A stretch of 64,000 nt of DNA from assembly GCA_002409595.1 (NCBI GenBank), contig DHNQ01000012.1:1-64000 (forward strand), in the 5' to 3' direction. Under the pieces are notes generated by a model, which was not told where the DNA came from, made no database searches, and saw nothing but the letters and a program-made list of their open reading frames with translations. This stretch comes from Dysgonomonas sp. UBA5412 (GTDB taxonomy: Bacteria; Bacteroidota; Bacteroidia; Bacteroidales; Dysgonomonadaceae). The stretch's first letter is position 1. Each line of letters starts with the position of its first letter. Below, one piece after another: positions 26,915 to 35,517 of the stretch. Position numbers and translations under genes: made by a program.

Positions 26915-28138
26915 TTATAATTTGGGGCCATGCGATCTCCGTTTCTTCCTTTTCATGCGATTGGTAAAAGCTATTTCCTCGTAATTGTCTCCATGTTGAT
27001 CCATCGCAAAGAGCCCTCCCAGTGATTCAGAATCGTTCTTTTCCTGTGAATAATCAAAATTGTTATCCCATGATTTGTCATCGGATTTCTGTTTATTTTC
27101 CCCATTGAACAGATTGTGAAAAACATTCGCTGAAAATTCTTTTCCCATCCGGGAGCCATTGAATACACATTTGCTCTGATGGTCGATAAAGGTTGCTCCA
27201 TAGATACGTTTGTCTTCGTTCTCCCGAAACACCACTGAAACACCATTTTTCAATAACTCCTTCTCAAAAGCTTTTCGGGATGGTTTTTCTTTAATCAGAG
27301 CGGAGACAATATATTTTGTCCGGTTATAAACAGCTTTGCCCGTCATCGACTCTTTAGATGCTGAAACTTTCTTTTCCAACGCCTTATAGCCCACCTCCCG
27401 GCCAATTAGGGATGCCTTGAAGAGATTGCCCGATTTTTCACCTTTCTTATTCAGAGCAAAATAAACCAATCCATTATAAGCCTTACCCCGGACTTCGCCT
27501 TTGACCTCTTCGACAGTTACACCATATATATTAAGGAGTGCCCGATATTCGTTGATGCTCTGAAAGCAGTAATCCCTTATCAGGGATTTAGTGATATTGG
27601 AAACCTGCTTTTTTACATTGCCCTCTTTGATATTTACGGGTTTGAGGGATAAAACATTACTATTCCTCTGCTTCTCAGCCGGAATCAGATTATACCTTTC
27701 CTCCAGAAATTTGCGGACTTCCTCCGAGCGTCTTTTCTCAAAGGAATCGTTCAGTTTCTTTCCGGTTTCATCTACCCGTACCGATACGATGTGCAAGTGG
27801 TGACGGTCGATGTCCTCATGCTTATACACTAAATACGGCTGATTGCCGTAACCCATCTTATCCATATATTCCTGTGCAATCTCCGATAGTTGTTCATCGG
27901 TCAGTTTATCATCGGGATGCGGATTCAGAGAGATATGCAGTACCGGTTTCTCAGTCCGTTTATTGGCATCCAAATATGGTTCAAAAGATTTCATGTTGAA
28001 AAACATCGTATGCGAACCATCGGTATTTTGGATAATCTGGTTGCTGAAAAGTACCTTACCCTCTTCCTTATCTATCTTCTCCTGATTGTAAGACAATGCA
28101 CCTAAAATCGAGCTGCCGATATTGATTTTAGCGACCAT
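26915..28138 (-). CDS. mobB: Relaxase MobB
   Basis: The start at 28138 (MVAKINIGSSILGALSYNQEK) is the standard opening of Bacteroides MobB relaxases; ten open codons upstream are ignored. The 407-residue protein has a candidate catalytic Tyr17 (ALSYNQEK), and a metal-binding histidine cluster DRHHLHIVSVRVDE (His113, 114, 116) of MOB relaxases. LNPHPDDKLTDEQL and YGNQPYLVYKHED are family blocks. It nicks oriT and pilots the strand during transfer. Its ATG overlaps the end of mobA by 11 bp, so the two are translationally coupled. The C-terminal 60 residues are basic and low complexity, ending KRKKRRSHGPKL. Confidence 0.95.
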   Translation of the reverse strand: MVAKINIGSSILGALSYNQEKIDKEEGKVLFSNQIIQNTDGSHTMFFNMKSFEPYLDANKRTEKPVLHISLNPHPDDKLTDEQLSEIAQEYMDKMGYGNQPYLVYKHEDIDRHHLHIVSVRVDETGKKLNDSFEKRRSEEVRKFLEERYNLIPAEKQRNSNVLSLKPVNIKEGNVKKQVSNITKSLIRDYCFQSINEYRALLNIYGVTVEEVKGEVRGKAYNGLVYFALNKKGEKSGNLFKASLIGREVGYKALEKKVSASKESMTGKAVYNRTKYIVSALIKEKPSRKAFEKELLKNGVSVVFRENEDKRIYGATFIDHQSKCVFNGSRMGKEFSANVFHNLFNGENKQKSDDKSWDNNFDYSQEKNDSESLGGLFAMDQHGDNYEEIAFTNRMKRKKRRSHGPKL

Positions 28139-28568
28139 GATCCGGTAAATACTTTTGCTTAAAATCATTCGTCAACTCGATAACCTGCTTGTTCAAAGTA
28201 GCCAATTCAATGGTTGCTTGCTCCAGTTTGTAGAGAAAAGCCAGTGCTTTTTTCTCCGTAAAATTGCTATGAAGAGCTTTTACAATTTGATTATAGTTAG
28301 TCGCAATCCCCCGGAACTGACCAAAGAAAGTAGTTAGCCGCATGTAATAATCCTGTATTCCTTTGTCGATTTTCACCATTTTTATAGGCTTACCAAATAT
28401 GCAGTAGGTAATAAACCGGGCCATTACATTCTGTCCCGATTGCTCGAAGAGAGACAAAAACTTCGCTTCGTCGACTTCGTTCAGATAAAAGACATGCCGT
28501 CTTTTCGCCGGATCTTTTTTGGGTATCCGTCCACCCTTTCGTTTTTTAGGATTCTTTTCTTCATTCAT
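28128..28568 (-). CDS. mobA: Mobilisation accessory protein MobA (oriT-binding, MbnC-like)
   Basis: The 146-residue basic protein begins MNEEKNPKKRKGGRIPKKDPAKRRHVFYLNEVDEAKF, a ribbon-helix-helix-like opening (strand HVFYLN, then helices) seen in MobA/MobC accessory proteins of Bacteroidota conjugative transposons. A conserved middle block is YYMRLTTFFGQFRGIATNYNQIVKAL, found in MobA families that help relaxase load on oriT. It is the first gene of the leftward mob operon and overlaps mobB. The structured DNA about 110-260 bp upstream of its start is the best oriT candidate. Confidence 0.88.
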   Translation of the reverse strand: MNEEKNPKKRKGGRIPKKDPAKRRHVFYLNEVDEAKFLSLFEQSGQNVMARFITYCIFGKPIKMVKIDKGIQDYYMRLTTFFGQFRGIATNYNQIVKALHSNFTEKKALAFLYKLEQATIELATLNKQVIELTNDFKQKYLPDHGR

Positions 28569-28679
28569 AACATTGGATAATTAAGATAATTAGTGGTCGC
28601 AGACCGTTTTATTCAATCTACTACAAGTTTTACTTACACTGCTTTAATAGACAGCCTTTACATTAAACCCGAGAATTAA

Positions 28680-28825
28680 AATCTTACGACTTCGGAGTAA
28701 GATTCGCCCCCGACTTTTAGAGGAGTGGGCAAGATGGTTTCAAGTGTCTTGAAACGGTTTTGAGGGTGCTCAAAACACATCTTGCTATGTTCTAATGAAC
28801 ATAAAAATCCGACTGTTGTCGGATT
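28680..28825. other. Structured intergenic DNA: four inverted repeats, candidate oriT or RNA leader
   Basis: Perfect inverted repeats occupy this stretch. AATCTTAC/GTAAGATT at 28680-28687 and 28697-28704. Outer stem GCAAGATG/CATCTTGC at 28729-28736 and 28778-28785, enclosing TTTCAAG/CTTGAAA (28738-28744, 28748-28754) and TTTTGAG/CTCAAAA (28758-28764, 28769-28775). Finally AATCCGAC/GTCGGATT at 28806-28813 and 28818-28825. A 73-codon minus-strand reading frame runs through all of it, but its text is imposed by the repeats. It lies between divergent mob and tra operons, the usual place of oriT in these elements. As RNA it would form a three-way junction in the mobA leader. Confidence 0.6.
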
Positions 28826-29434
28826 GCCATTAGCATTTGAAATGGGATAGCTTACAAATGCTTCACACCTTTGATGGTTGAAGTCAATAAAATACATATG
28901 AAAAATTACATAGTATGAAGAATCGCTATTCTTCTATTTTTTTATTGGCTTCATCGCACTGGGGCAAAGGTAAATACAAGAACAATAAGTCAGGGCGGTC
29001 AAAAGCGGACAAAGGCGGCCACGAGTTCTGATAGTTAGGTTTTTACAAAATATTCTCTCTTTATTTGTGCTGTGATATTGATGTGGATATTCACTTATTT
29101 ATATCTGTCATTATTTATTGAACAAGATATTCAGTGATATATTTCCTTGGATATATAATTCCCTAAAGAGGTACAGATAGGAATAATTGATGATGTACTG
29201 AAGTCAAGACATACTGACGTCATGACGTATTGAATGATTTTGATAGAGACATGAATATTGAGGTATTTATCAAATCACTGATTTACAGATTCAAATAAGG
29301 AGTTCTATAATTATTTGCACCACCACAGAAGTATCTATACACAGACGTGTATCCATAATGAAGAATATTGATGCTTCAGCATTGAAGCAATGATATAAGT
29401 AATGATTGTTTCACATAATTAGAATTAAACTCAA
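28826..29434. other. Non-coding remainder of the mob/tra divergent gap with a palindrome and repeat
   Basis: I see no convincing gene here. It holds the first copy of a 28-bp repeat (28996-29023), runs of GATATTCA-like A/T-rich text from about 29070 to 29160, and the perfect palindrome ACGTCATGACGT at 29217-29228 inside TACTGACGTCATGACGTA. The palindrome, 206 bp before traA, may bind a regulator of the tra operon; that is inference. Confidence 0.5.
28996..29023. repeat. 28-bp dispersed repeat, copy 1
   Basis: The 28 bases match 30857-30884 at 27 positions, in the same orientation. The shared text starts CGGTCAAA and ends GCGGCCACG and has higher GC than its surroundings. This copy is non-coding. 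Confidence 0.85.
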
Positions 29435-30217
29435 ATGAAAAAGAAAACTTTGTTGGTTGCCTTCTCCACTCAAAAAGGAGGAATCGGGAAAAGCGCCCTG
29501 ACCGTACTAATGGCCGGCTATTTCCACTATGTTAAAGGCTACAATGTCGGAGTTGTTGATTGTGACTATGCACAGTTCAGTATATTTAATATGCGGGAAA
29601 GAGATCGAAAAATTGCGACAACAGTGAACCATTATAAACTAATGGTATTTAATCAGCTAAAAAATGAAGGCAGAAAACCTTATCCCATTTTAAAGAGTAT
29701 GCCTATGCAAGCTGTTTCAACAGCAGAAAAGATGATGCAAGGATCGGACACGGATCTGGATGTTATATTCTTTGACCTCCCCGGAACCTTAAATAGTGAA
29801 GGGATTCTTAGTACCTTGTCCATGATGGATTATATTTTCTCACCCATCAGTGCCGACAGAATGGTATTGCAAAGTACACTGGAGTTTGCCTCACTATTGA
29901 ATGAAAATATTATCAGTACCGCCAAGGGCAATATACAAGGCTTGTATTTATTATGGAATCAGGTAGACGGGAGAGAAAAAACAGATTTGTACGACACCTA
30001 TGAGGATATAATATCTGAATTAGGACTACCCGTTATGAAAAACTTTCTACCCGACACCAAACGATTTCGTCATGAGCTGTCTGAGGAAATTAAACCCGTA
30101 TTTCGTTGCACCTTGTTACCTACCGACAAACAACTGATAAAGGGGAGTAACGTGGATTTACTGGCAGACGAAATAGAAGAAATTATAAAACTGAATGCTG
30201 ATGGCAAAGAAGGATAA
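29435..30217 (+). CDS. traA: ParA-family ATPase TraA of the conjugation locus
   Basis: The 260-residue protein starts MKKKTLLVAFSTQKGGIGKSALT, a deviant Walker A (KGGIGKS, residues 14-20) with the signature lysine of the ParA/MinD family, followed by VDCDYAQFSIFNMRERD (switch I-like) and DVIFFDLPGTLNSEGIL (Walker B). Bacteroides conjugative transposons place such an ATPase first in the tra operon as TraA. A role in positioning the element or the transfer machinery is inferred. Its 3' end overlaps the start of the next gene, which supports one operon. A long structured leader precedes it. Confidence 0.9.
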   Translation: MKKKTLLVAFSTQKGGIGKSALTVLMAGYFHYVKGYNVGVVDCDYAQFSIFNMRERDRKIATTVNHYKLMVFNQLKNEGRKPYPILKSMPMQAVSTAEKMMQGSDTDLDVIFFDLPGTLNSEGILSTLSMMDYIFSPISADRMVLQSTLEFASLLNENIISTAKGNIQGLYLLWNQVDGREKTDLYDTYEDIISELGLPVMKNFLPDTKRFRHELSEEIKPVFRCTLLPTDKQLIKGSNVDLLADEIEEIIKLNADGKEG

Positions 30218-30626
30218 TATTATTCGTAGAGTAGAAGATATTGACGAGAAAGAATTGCTGGCTAGTTTGGCGGGATTCGGAGAAGAAAAGACAAGTAAAC
30301 CAATCTCTCCTATTGTTGAGGAAAATGAAAATAGCAATCAGATTGAATCTCAAATCGAAGAGCCTGAAATGCCTACACAAGCTCCCAGAAAGAAACAAGG
30401 AGGAAATTACAAGTCAGCATTCTTAATATCGAAGGAGTTGAAAAATCGTCAGTGTGTATATATCGGAGCTGACCTACACGAGAAAATTCTAGCCATTGTA
30501 AAGGAGATTGCAGATAAGAGTATGACTGTCGGGGCTTTTGTAGATACCATTCTGAGGCAACATCTAGAAGACCATAAAGACGAAATCAATAATCTGTATC
30601 GAAGAAAAAGAGATAATCTACTGTAG
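30201..30626 (+). CDS. traB: DUF3408 protein TraB
   Basis: I use the ATG at 30201 (MAKKDNIIRRVEDID); one at 30195 is also open. The 141-residue protein has an acidic, flexible N-terminal half and a C-terminal DUF3408 block, about residues 70-140, with KSAFLISKELKNRQCVYIGADLHEKI in part and MTVGAFVDTILRQHLEDHKDEINNLYRRK in part. That block resembles a ribbon-helix-helix DNA-binding fold and is common beside TraA ParA ATPases in Bacteroidota ICEs, so it may be the ParB-like partner (inference). It overlaps traA by 17 bp. Confidence 0.85.
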   Translation: MAKKDNIIRRVEDIDEKELLASLAGFGEEKTSKPISPIVEENENSNQIESQIEEPEMPTQAPRKKQGGNYKSAFLISKELKNRQCVYIGADLHEKILAIVKEIADKSMTVGAFVDTILRQHLEDHKDEINNLYRRKRDNLL

Positions 30627-30647
30627 ATTAAACTAAAATAAGAAACA

Positions 30648-31337
30648 ATGAATAACCGATTTGTAGTACAATTAATTGTTGTTGTCGCCTCCGTTATCCT
30701 CGGAATGATTATATATCCCTGGCTAAGACAGAAGTTTATATGCTTTATAGAGAAAATATACTTGCAAACTAGAGACGACAAACATGTTGAAGAAAAAAAT
30801 ATTGAGCTAAAAGAGGATGAAATACCCTCAATTATCAGAAAGAGTAAGTGGGTGCCCGGTCAAAGGCGGACAAAGGCGGCCACGGATTTGGAAACTGAAA
30901 ATCCGAAAGAAAAAGAACATACATTTGCTCCCGAATCAGGCGAAGAGTCTGCACTGATGGATGTAGAGCATCCTTTGGAGAAAGAAGAAATATCGAACGA
31001 GAATATTGATCTTGATGAGGAAGAAACGGATATTTCAGCAGATAAAGATGGTGGCTGTGCCAGTGGAGCAAGTTTTGAAGAATTGATGCATACCAATCGT
31101 ACCATCAAGGATAATCAGGCTCCCGAAGAGGATAAAGAGAAAGCAGGGCGTGTGCTTTATCAAAACCAAAAGACTGAAATGTTTGAAAAGGTGGTCGCCA
31201 GCAGTGAAGAAACCTCTAACGCCATTGCCTCTCTTATCGATCTGCATCTATCTATGCGAGCCGAGAAATTACAGAATGAGAATGAAATTATATATCCTGA
31301 TAATTTCAAGGATTTTGATGTCAACAGTATTTTTTAG
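30648..31337 (+). CDS. Conjugal transfer protein TraD-like, one TM helix and acidic linker
   Basis: The 229-residue protein has one N-terminal transmembrane helix (about 6-26, VQLIVVVASVILGMIIYPWL), a long charged low-complexity middle and a conserved-looking tail, FEKVVASSEETSNAIASLIDLHL in part, ending FKDFDVNSIF. Position between traB and traE agrees with TraC/TraD of CTnDOT-like elements; I do not assign a molecular role. Residues about 69-78 (VPGQRRTKAAT) are encoded by the second copy of a 28-bp repeat, which looks inserted or recruited into the reading frame. A 232-bp gap follows before traE. Confidence 0.65.
   Translation: MNNRFVVQLIVVVASVILGMIIYPWLRQKFICFIEKIYLQTRDDKHVEEKNIELKEDEIPSIIRKSKWVPGQRRTKAATDLETENPKEKEHTFAPESGEESALMDVEHPLEKEEISNENIDLDEEETDISADKDGGCASGASFEELMHTNRTIKDNQAPEEDKEKAGRVLYQNQKTEMFEKVVASSEETSNAIASLIDLHLSMRAEKLQNENEIIYPDNFKDFDVNSIF
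30857..30884. repeat. 28-bp dispersed repeat, copy 2, inside the traD-like gene
   Basis: Twenty-seven of 28 bases match 28996-29023. Here it is translated as part of PGQRRTKAATD, adding a basic patch within an otherwise acidic linker. Confidence 0.85.
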
Positions 31338-31569
31338 GTGGTATACTTTTCAAATATTTTAGTGGACCACTTTTAGATTATTATTTGCAATATTTTGGGA
31401 TTGTACAACAATAAAAACAATTAGCCTATGAGAAAATAAAATGTAAAATGAGTTATTGTTCTCCAAAAACAAAACGGCAACTCGCCTCACTAATTATCCA
31501 ACAAAAAATTATTCAAGTTTAATCCGCCGTGAGTGACCATCCAATCCTCACGGCACAAACAAAAATCGC
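31338..31569 (+). promoter_or_regulatory. traE leader with hairpins
   Basis: The 232-bp gap before traE contains AGTGG/CCACT around 31361-31373 and a perfect 8-bp hairpin GCCGTGAG/CTCACGGC at 31526-31533 and 31547-31554, ending 15 bp before the traE ATG. It may control traE translation. No gene is seen. Confidence 0.5.
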
Positions 31570-31869
31570 ATGAAGAAAAGACTTCTATTTTCAGCAGCTA
31601 TGATCTTAGCTGCCACAACATCCATCTTTGCCCAAGGCAACGGTATGCAGGGAATCACCGATGCCACCAATATGGTCACCTCGTATTTTGACCCGGCGAC
31701 GAAATTAATCTATGCAATTGGAGCCGTTGTCGGATTGATCGGGGGCGTAAAAGTCTACTCGAAGTTCAGCTCAGGTGATCCCGACACCTCGAAAACAGCC
31801 GCTTCATGGTTTGGTGCTTGTATCTTCCTGATTGTAGCGGCAACCATACTTCGCTCATTTTTCTTATAG
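31570..31869 (+). CDS. traE: TraE (DUF4134) small membrane protein of the mating channel
   Basis: The 99-residue protein has a cleavable signal (MKKRLLFSAAMILAATTSIFAQ) and two hydrophobic helices (about 46-64 IYAIGAVVGLIGGVKVY and 78-97 ASWFGACIFLIVAATILRSFF). This is the DUF4134 pattern; such two-helix, pilin-sized proteins are the VirB2-like component of Bacteroidota-type (MPF-B) secretion systems. GGVKVYSKFSSGDPDTSKTAA is the conserved loop. It is the first of a run of structural genes and ends 8 bp before the TraF start. Confidence 0.92.
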   Translation: MKKRLLFSAAMILAATTSIFAQGNGMQGITDATNMVTSYFDPATKLIYAIGAVVGLIGGVKVYSKFSSGDPDTSKTAASWFGACIFLIVAATILRSFFL

Positions 31870-31877
31870 GATTGAGT

Positions 31878-32213
31878 ATGGCAGAATATTCAATCAACAA
31901 AGGGATTGGCCGCCCCGCAGAATTTAAGGGTTTGAAGTCTCAATACCTTTTCATTTTCACAGGTGGTCTACTCTCGGTTTTTATCGTCTTTGTGATAATG
32001 TATATGATCGGGATCGATCAAATGATTTGCATCGGCTTTGGTGTTATTAGTGCCGGAACATTGGTTTGGGCTACGTTTCATCTGAATGACAAATATGGTG
32101 AACACGGGCTTATGAAGTTGCAGGCTACGAAAAATCATCCCCATTTTATTATCAATCGCAGACGAATGATACAACTGATTGCTCGAGTAAAAATAAAAGG
32201 AGGCGACGCATGA
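31878..32213 (+). CDS. traF: TraF (DUF4133), VirB3-like inner-membrane protein
   Basis: The proper start is the ATG at 31878 (MAEYSINKGIGRPAEFKGLKSQYLF in part), giving 111 residues; the longer open frame upstream overlaps traE and is discarded. INKGIGRPAEFKGLK is the DUF4133 hallmark, followed by two transmembrane helices (about 25-45 and 50-70). VirB3-like proteins sit beside the VirB4 ATPase. The stop overlaps the traG ATG as ATGA, so the two are coupled. Confidence 0.92.
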   Translation: MAEYSINKGIGRPAEFKGLKSQYLFIFTGGLLSVFIVFVIMYMIGIDQMICIGFGVISAGTLVWATFHLNDKYGEHGLMKLQATKNHPHFIINRRRMIQLIARVKIKGGDA

Positions 32214-34705
32214 GAAATACTTTAAAAGCAGCAACACTCGAAAGTAAGTTTCCATTATTGGCTGTCGAGAATGATTGTATTATCAGCAAGGATGCGGATA
32301 TTACCGTAGCCTATCGTGTGGAACTTCCCGAACTCTTTACCGTGACCTCTCCCGAGTATGAAGCAATCCATTCAGCATGGCTCAAAGCTATCAAGGTGTT
32401 GCCCAACTATTCGGTGATACTGAAACAGGACTGGTTTATCGAAGAGAATTATGAACCGCAGGTACAGAAAGAAGACATTAGTTTTCTTTCTCGATCTTTT
32501 GAACGACATTTTAATGAACGACCATTTTTGAATCATACTTGCTATCTGTTTTTGACCAAGACCACCAAAGAGCGATCCAAACAGCAAAGCAGTTTCAATG
32601 CACTGACGCGTGGGTTTATTGTTCCCAAAGAAATGCAGGACAAAGAAACAGCCATCAAGTTTTTGGAATCAGTTGGGCAATTTGAACGTATCATCAATGA
32701 TTCGGGATTTATAAAATTATCTCAATTGACAACAGACGAGATTGTCGGAACAAAGGATGATGCCGGAATCTTAGAAAAGTATTTTGCTTTATCGCAAGAA
32801 AATACGACTTGCTTGCAAGATATGGCACTCGGTGGAGGCGAAATGAAGATTGGCGATAAGTATATGTGTTTGCATACCTTATCTGATACTGAAGATCTGC
32901 CCAATAATGTACAGACAGATATTCGTTATGAGCGATTGTCCACTGACCGAAGCGATTGCCGTTTATCTTTTGCTGCTCCCATTGGCGTATTACTATCTTG
33001 TAACCACATCGTCAATCAGTATATTTTTATTGATGACCATGCGGAGAACCTGAAACGCTTTGAGAAGCAAGCTCGCAATATGCACTCGTTATCCAAGTAC
33101 AGCCGTTCGAACCAGATCAATAAACAATGGATCGAAGATTATCTGAATGATGCACACAGCTTTGGACTGACTTCTGTTCGTTGCCATGTCAATGTAATGG
33201 CATGGAGCGAAAACAAAGAGGAACTGTCCCGAATAAAAAACGATGTGGGTAGTCAGTTGGCTTTGATGGAATGTAAACCACGGCACAATACGGTTGATAC
33301 ACCAACCTTGTTTTGGGCAGGCATTCCGGGTAATCAGGGAGATTTCCCAAGCGAGGAATCGTTCTATACGTTCATAGAACAAGCTTTGTGTTTCTTTGTG
33401 GAAGAAACGAATTTTCGGGATTCGCCTTCACCATTCGGTATTAAGATGGTAGATCGGGTAACGGGCAAGCCGCTTCATGTGGATATTTCTGACTTACCTA
33501 TGAAAAAAGGAATTATCACGAATCGTAATAAGTTTGTGCTGGGTCCTTCGGGTAGTGGAAAATCCTTCTTTATGAACCATATGGTAAGGCAATATTGGGA
33601 ACAGGGCACGCACGTCGTTTTGGTGGATACAGGTAATTCTTATCAGGGATTGTGTGAAATGATCCGCAGCAAAACCAAAGGGGAAGATGGGATTTATTTT
33701 ACATATACCGAAGAAAAACCAATTTCCTTTAATCCATTTTATACCGAAGATAATCACTTCGATGTAGAGAAAAAGGACAGTTTGAAAACTTTGTTACTTA
33801 CCCTATGGAAAAGCGAGGATGATAAAATTACCAAGACCGAATCGGGAGAGTTGGGTAGTGCTGTAGATGAGTATATCCAACTAATTCAAACCGACAGAAG
33901 TATCCGTCCGAGTTTCAATACTTTTTATGAGTTCATGCGGGATACCTACAAACCGGAATTGGAAAGTCGAGAGATCAAGGTTGAAAAAAGAGATTTCAAT
34001 ATTGACAACTTGTTGACTACACTTCGCCAATATTATCGTGGCGGACGTTTCGACTTTCTGCTGAACTCAGACAAAGAATTAGATCTGCTTAGTAAACGGT
34101 TTATAGTCTTTGAGATCGATCAAATTAAGGAGAACAAAGAACTTTTTCCAATAGTGACTATCATCATTATGGAAGCCTTTATCAACAAGATGAGGAGGTT
34201 AAAGGGTATTCGCAAACAATTCATCTGTGAGGAAGCGTGGAAGGCTCTATCTTCTCCCAATATGGCAGATTATTTAAAATATCTCTATAAAACTGTCAGA
34301 AAGTTCTTTGGGGAAGCCATTGTCGTTACACAGGAGGTAGACGATATCATTTCATCACCTGTCGTTAAAGATGCCATCATCAACAATTCCGATTGTAAAA
34401 TCCTGCTCGATCAGCGCAAGTATATGAATAAGTTCGATTCGATACAGAATTTGTTGGGACTCACCGACAAGGAAAAAGTGCAGATACTCTCTATCAACAT
34501 GGCTAATAATCCGGGACGTATCTATAAAGAAGTATGGATCGGACTAGGTGGGGCACAGTCGGCTGTTTATGCTACCGAAGTATCCAAATCAGAATATCTG
34601 GCTTACACCACAGAAGAAACAGAGAAGCTAGAAGTGATGCAGCTAGCTGAAAAACTAGATGGCAACATTGAATTAGCCATCAAACAATTGGCGGAGCGCA
34701 AATAG
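32210..34705 (+). CDS. traG: TraG, VirB4-family conjugation ATPase
   Basis: The 831-residue protein matches the VirB4/TraG layout: an N-terminal membrane-associated domain (about 1-400) and a RecA-like ATPase with Walker A GPSGSGKS at 445-452 and a Walker B-like RKQFICEEAWKAL. The GIITNRNKFVLGPSGSGKSFFMNHMV segment (positions 434-459) is typical of Bacteroides TraG. It powers assembly of the mating apparatus at the inner membrane. Start ATGA overlaps traF. A 9-bp stem hairpin lies directly after its stop. Confidence 0.96.
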   Translation: MRNTLKAATLESKFPLLAVENDCIISKDADITVAYRVELPELFTVTSPEYEAIHSAWLKAIKVLPNYSVILKQDWFIEENYEPQVQKEDISFLSRSFERHFNERPFLNHTCYLFLTKTTKERSKQQSSFNALTRGFIVPKEMQDKETAIKFLESVGQFERIINDSGFIKLSQLTTDEIVGTKDDAGILEKYFALSQENTTCLQDMALGGGEMKIGDKYMCLHTLSDTEDLPNNVQTDIRYERLSTDRSDCRLSFAAPIGVLLSCNHIVNQYIFIDDHAENLKRFEKQARNMHSLSKYSRSNQINKQWIEDYLNDAHSFGLTSVRCHVNVMAWSENKEELSRIKNDVGSQLALMECKPRHNTVDTPTLFWAGIPGNQGDFPSEESFYTFIEQALCFFVEETNFRDSPSPFGIKMVDRVTGKPLHVDISDLPMKKGIITNRNKFVLGPSGSGKSFFMNHMVRQYWEQGTHVVLVDTGNSYQGLCEMIRSKTKGEDGIYFTYTEEKPISFNPFYTEDNHFDVEKKDSLKTLLLTLWKSEDDKITKTESGELGSAVDEYIQLIQTDRSIRPSFNTFYEFMRDTYKPELESREIKVEKRDFNIDNLLTTLRQYYRGGRFDFLLNSDKELDLLSKRFIVFEIDQIKENKELFPIVTIIIMEAFINKMRRLKGIRKQFICEEAWKALSSPNMADYLKYLYKTVRKFFGEAIVVTQEVDDIISSPVVKDAIINNSDCKILLDQRKYMNKFDSIQNLLGLTDKEKVQILSINMANNPGRIYKEVWIGLGGAQSAVYATEVSKSEYLAYTTEETEKLEVMQLAEKLDGNIELAIKQLAERK

Positions 34706-34721
34706 CCTCCAATCTACAAAA

Positions 34722-34744
34722 AGAGACTCGGGCAACGAGTCTCT
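34722..34744 (+). terminator. Hairpin between traG and traI, possible attenuator
   Basis: AGAGACTCG (34722-34730) pairs perfectly with CGAGTCTCT (34736-34744) across a five-base loop, and a TTTTTTCTT run follows at about 34753. This has terminator form within an operon, so it may reduce expression of traI and later genes or protect the traG mRNA end. Confidence 0.6.
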
Positions 34745-34779
34745 ATCAATCATTTTTTCTTACTAAAACATAAATTAAT

Positions 34780-35409
34780 ATGAGAACAAAAATCTTCATG
34801 TTGTGCGTGAGCTTTGCGCTATTCACAACCAATATAAATGCCCAATGGGCAGTATTCGATCCGAGTAATTTGGCTCAAAGCATCGTTAATACGACCCGCA
34901 ACGTTACGCAGACAACAACGACGGCCACTAATATGGTCAAGAATTTTCAGGAAGTAAAAAAGGTATATGACCAAGGTAAAAAATACTATGATGCGCTTAA
35001 GGCTGTCAACAATCTGGTGCGGGATGCCAAGAAAGTGCAGAAAACCATTCTGTTAGTCGGTGAAGTTTCGGATATCTATGTCAATAGTTTTCAGAAAATG
35101 ATGTCCGATCCCAACTATTCCGTGGAAGAACTCAATGCTATCGCGACAGGTTATGCCAAACTGTTGGAACAGAGCAACGATGTTCTAAACGAGTTGAAAG
35201 GAGTAGTCAATATCTCTACCCTGTCTCTATCGGACAAAGACCGCATGGATGTGGTGGATCATTGCCATCAGGAAATGATCAATTACCGTAACCTGGTCAG
35301 GTACTACACCAATAAGAATATCGGTGTATCCTACCTCAGAGCCAAGAAGAAAGGAGAAACTGCCCGTGTGACGGCACTGTATGGTAACCCAGACGAAAGG
35401 TACTGGTAA
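34780..35409 (+). CDS. traI: TraI (DUF4141), exported VirB5-like protein
   Basis: The 209-residue protein has a signal peptide (MRTKIFMLCVSFALFTTNINAQ), the AQWAVFDPSNLAQSIVNT opening of DUF4141, a long helical coiled segment (about 35-90, MVKNFQEVKKVYDQGKKYYDAL) and a C-terminal helical half with YRNLVRYYTNKNIGVSYLR. The length and layout match VirB5-like periplasmic pilus-tip or channel components of Bacteroidota elements. Downstream is a repeat-bearing gap before traJ. Confidence 0.92.
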   Translation: MRTKIFMLCVSFALFTTNINAQWAVFDPSNLAQSIVNTTRNVTQTTTTATNMVKNFQEVKKVYDQGKKYYDALKAVNNLVRDAKKVQKTILLVGEVSDIYVNSFQKMMSDPNYSVEELNAIATGYAKLLEQSNDVLNELKGVVNISTLSLSDKDRMDVVDHCHQEMINYRNLVRYYTNKNIGVSYLRAKKKGETARVTALYGNPDERYW

Positions 35410-35410
35410 A

Positions 35411-35517
35411 TCAATATGCCGATGTGCCAATGAGTAAATGTATTAATTGAATACAAACAATAAGAAAGTATTTCATTGGCATATTGGCACATTATCAAAT
35501 CATCACATTAAAAGATT
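35411..35517 (+). repeat. Leader repeat copy 2, upstream of traJ
   Basis: Left arm 35413-35437 and right arm 35471-35493 are inverted imperfect copies (ATGTGCCAATGA against TCATTGGCATAT). The right arm continues GGCACATTATCAAATCATCA to the traJ ATG, the same text seen before mobC and traK. Confidence 0.8.

Noticed and set aside
28676..28897. 73-codon minus-strand frame in the mob/tra gap
   Set aside because: Its sequence is dictated by the nested inverted repeats, and the region is better explained as oriT or a structured leader. It is kept only as DNA or RNA structure.
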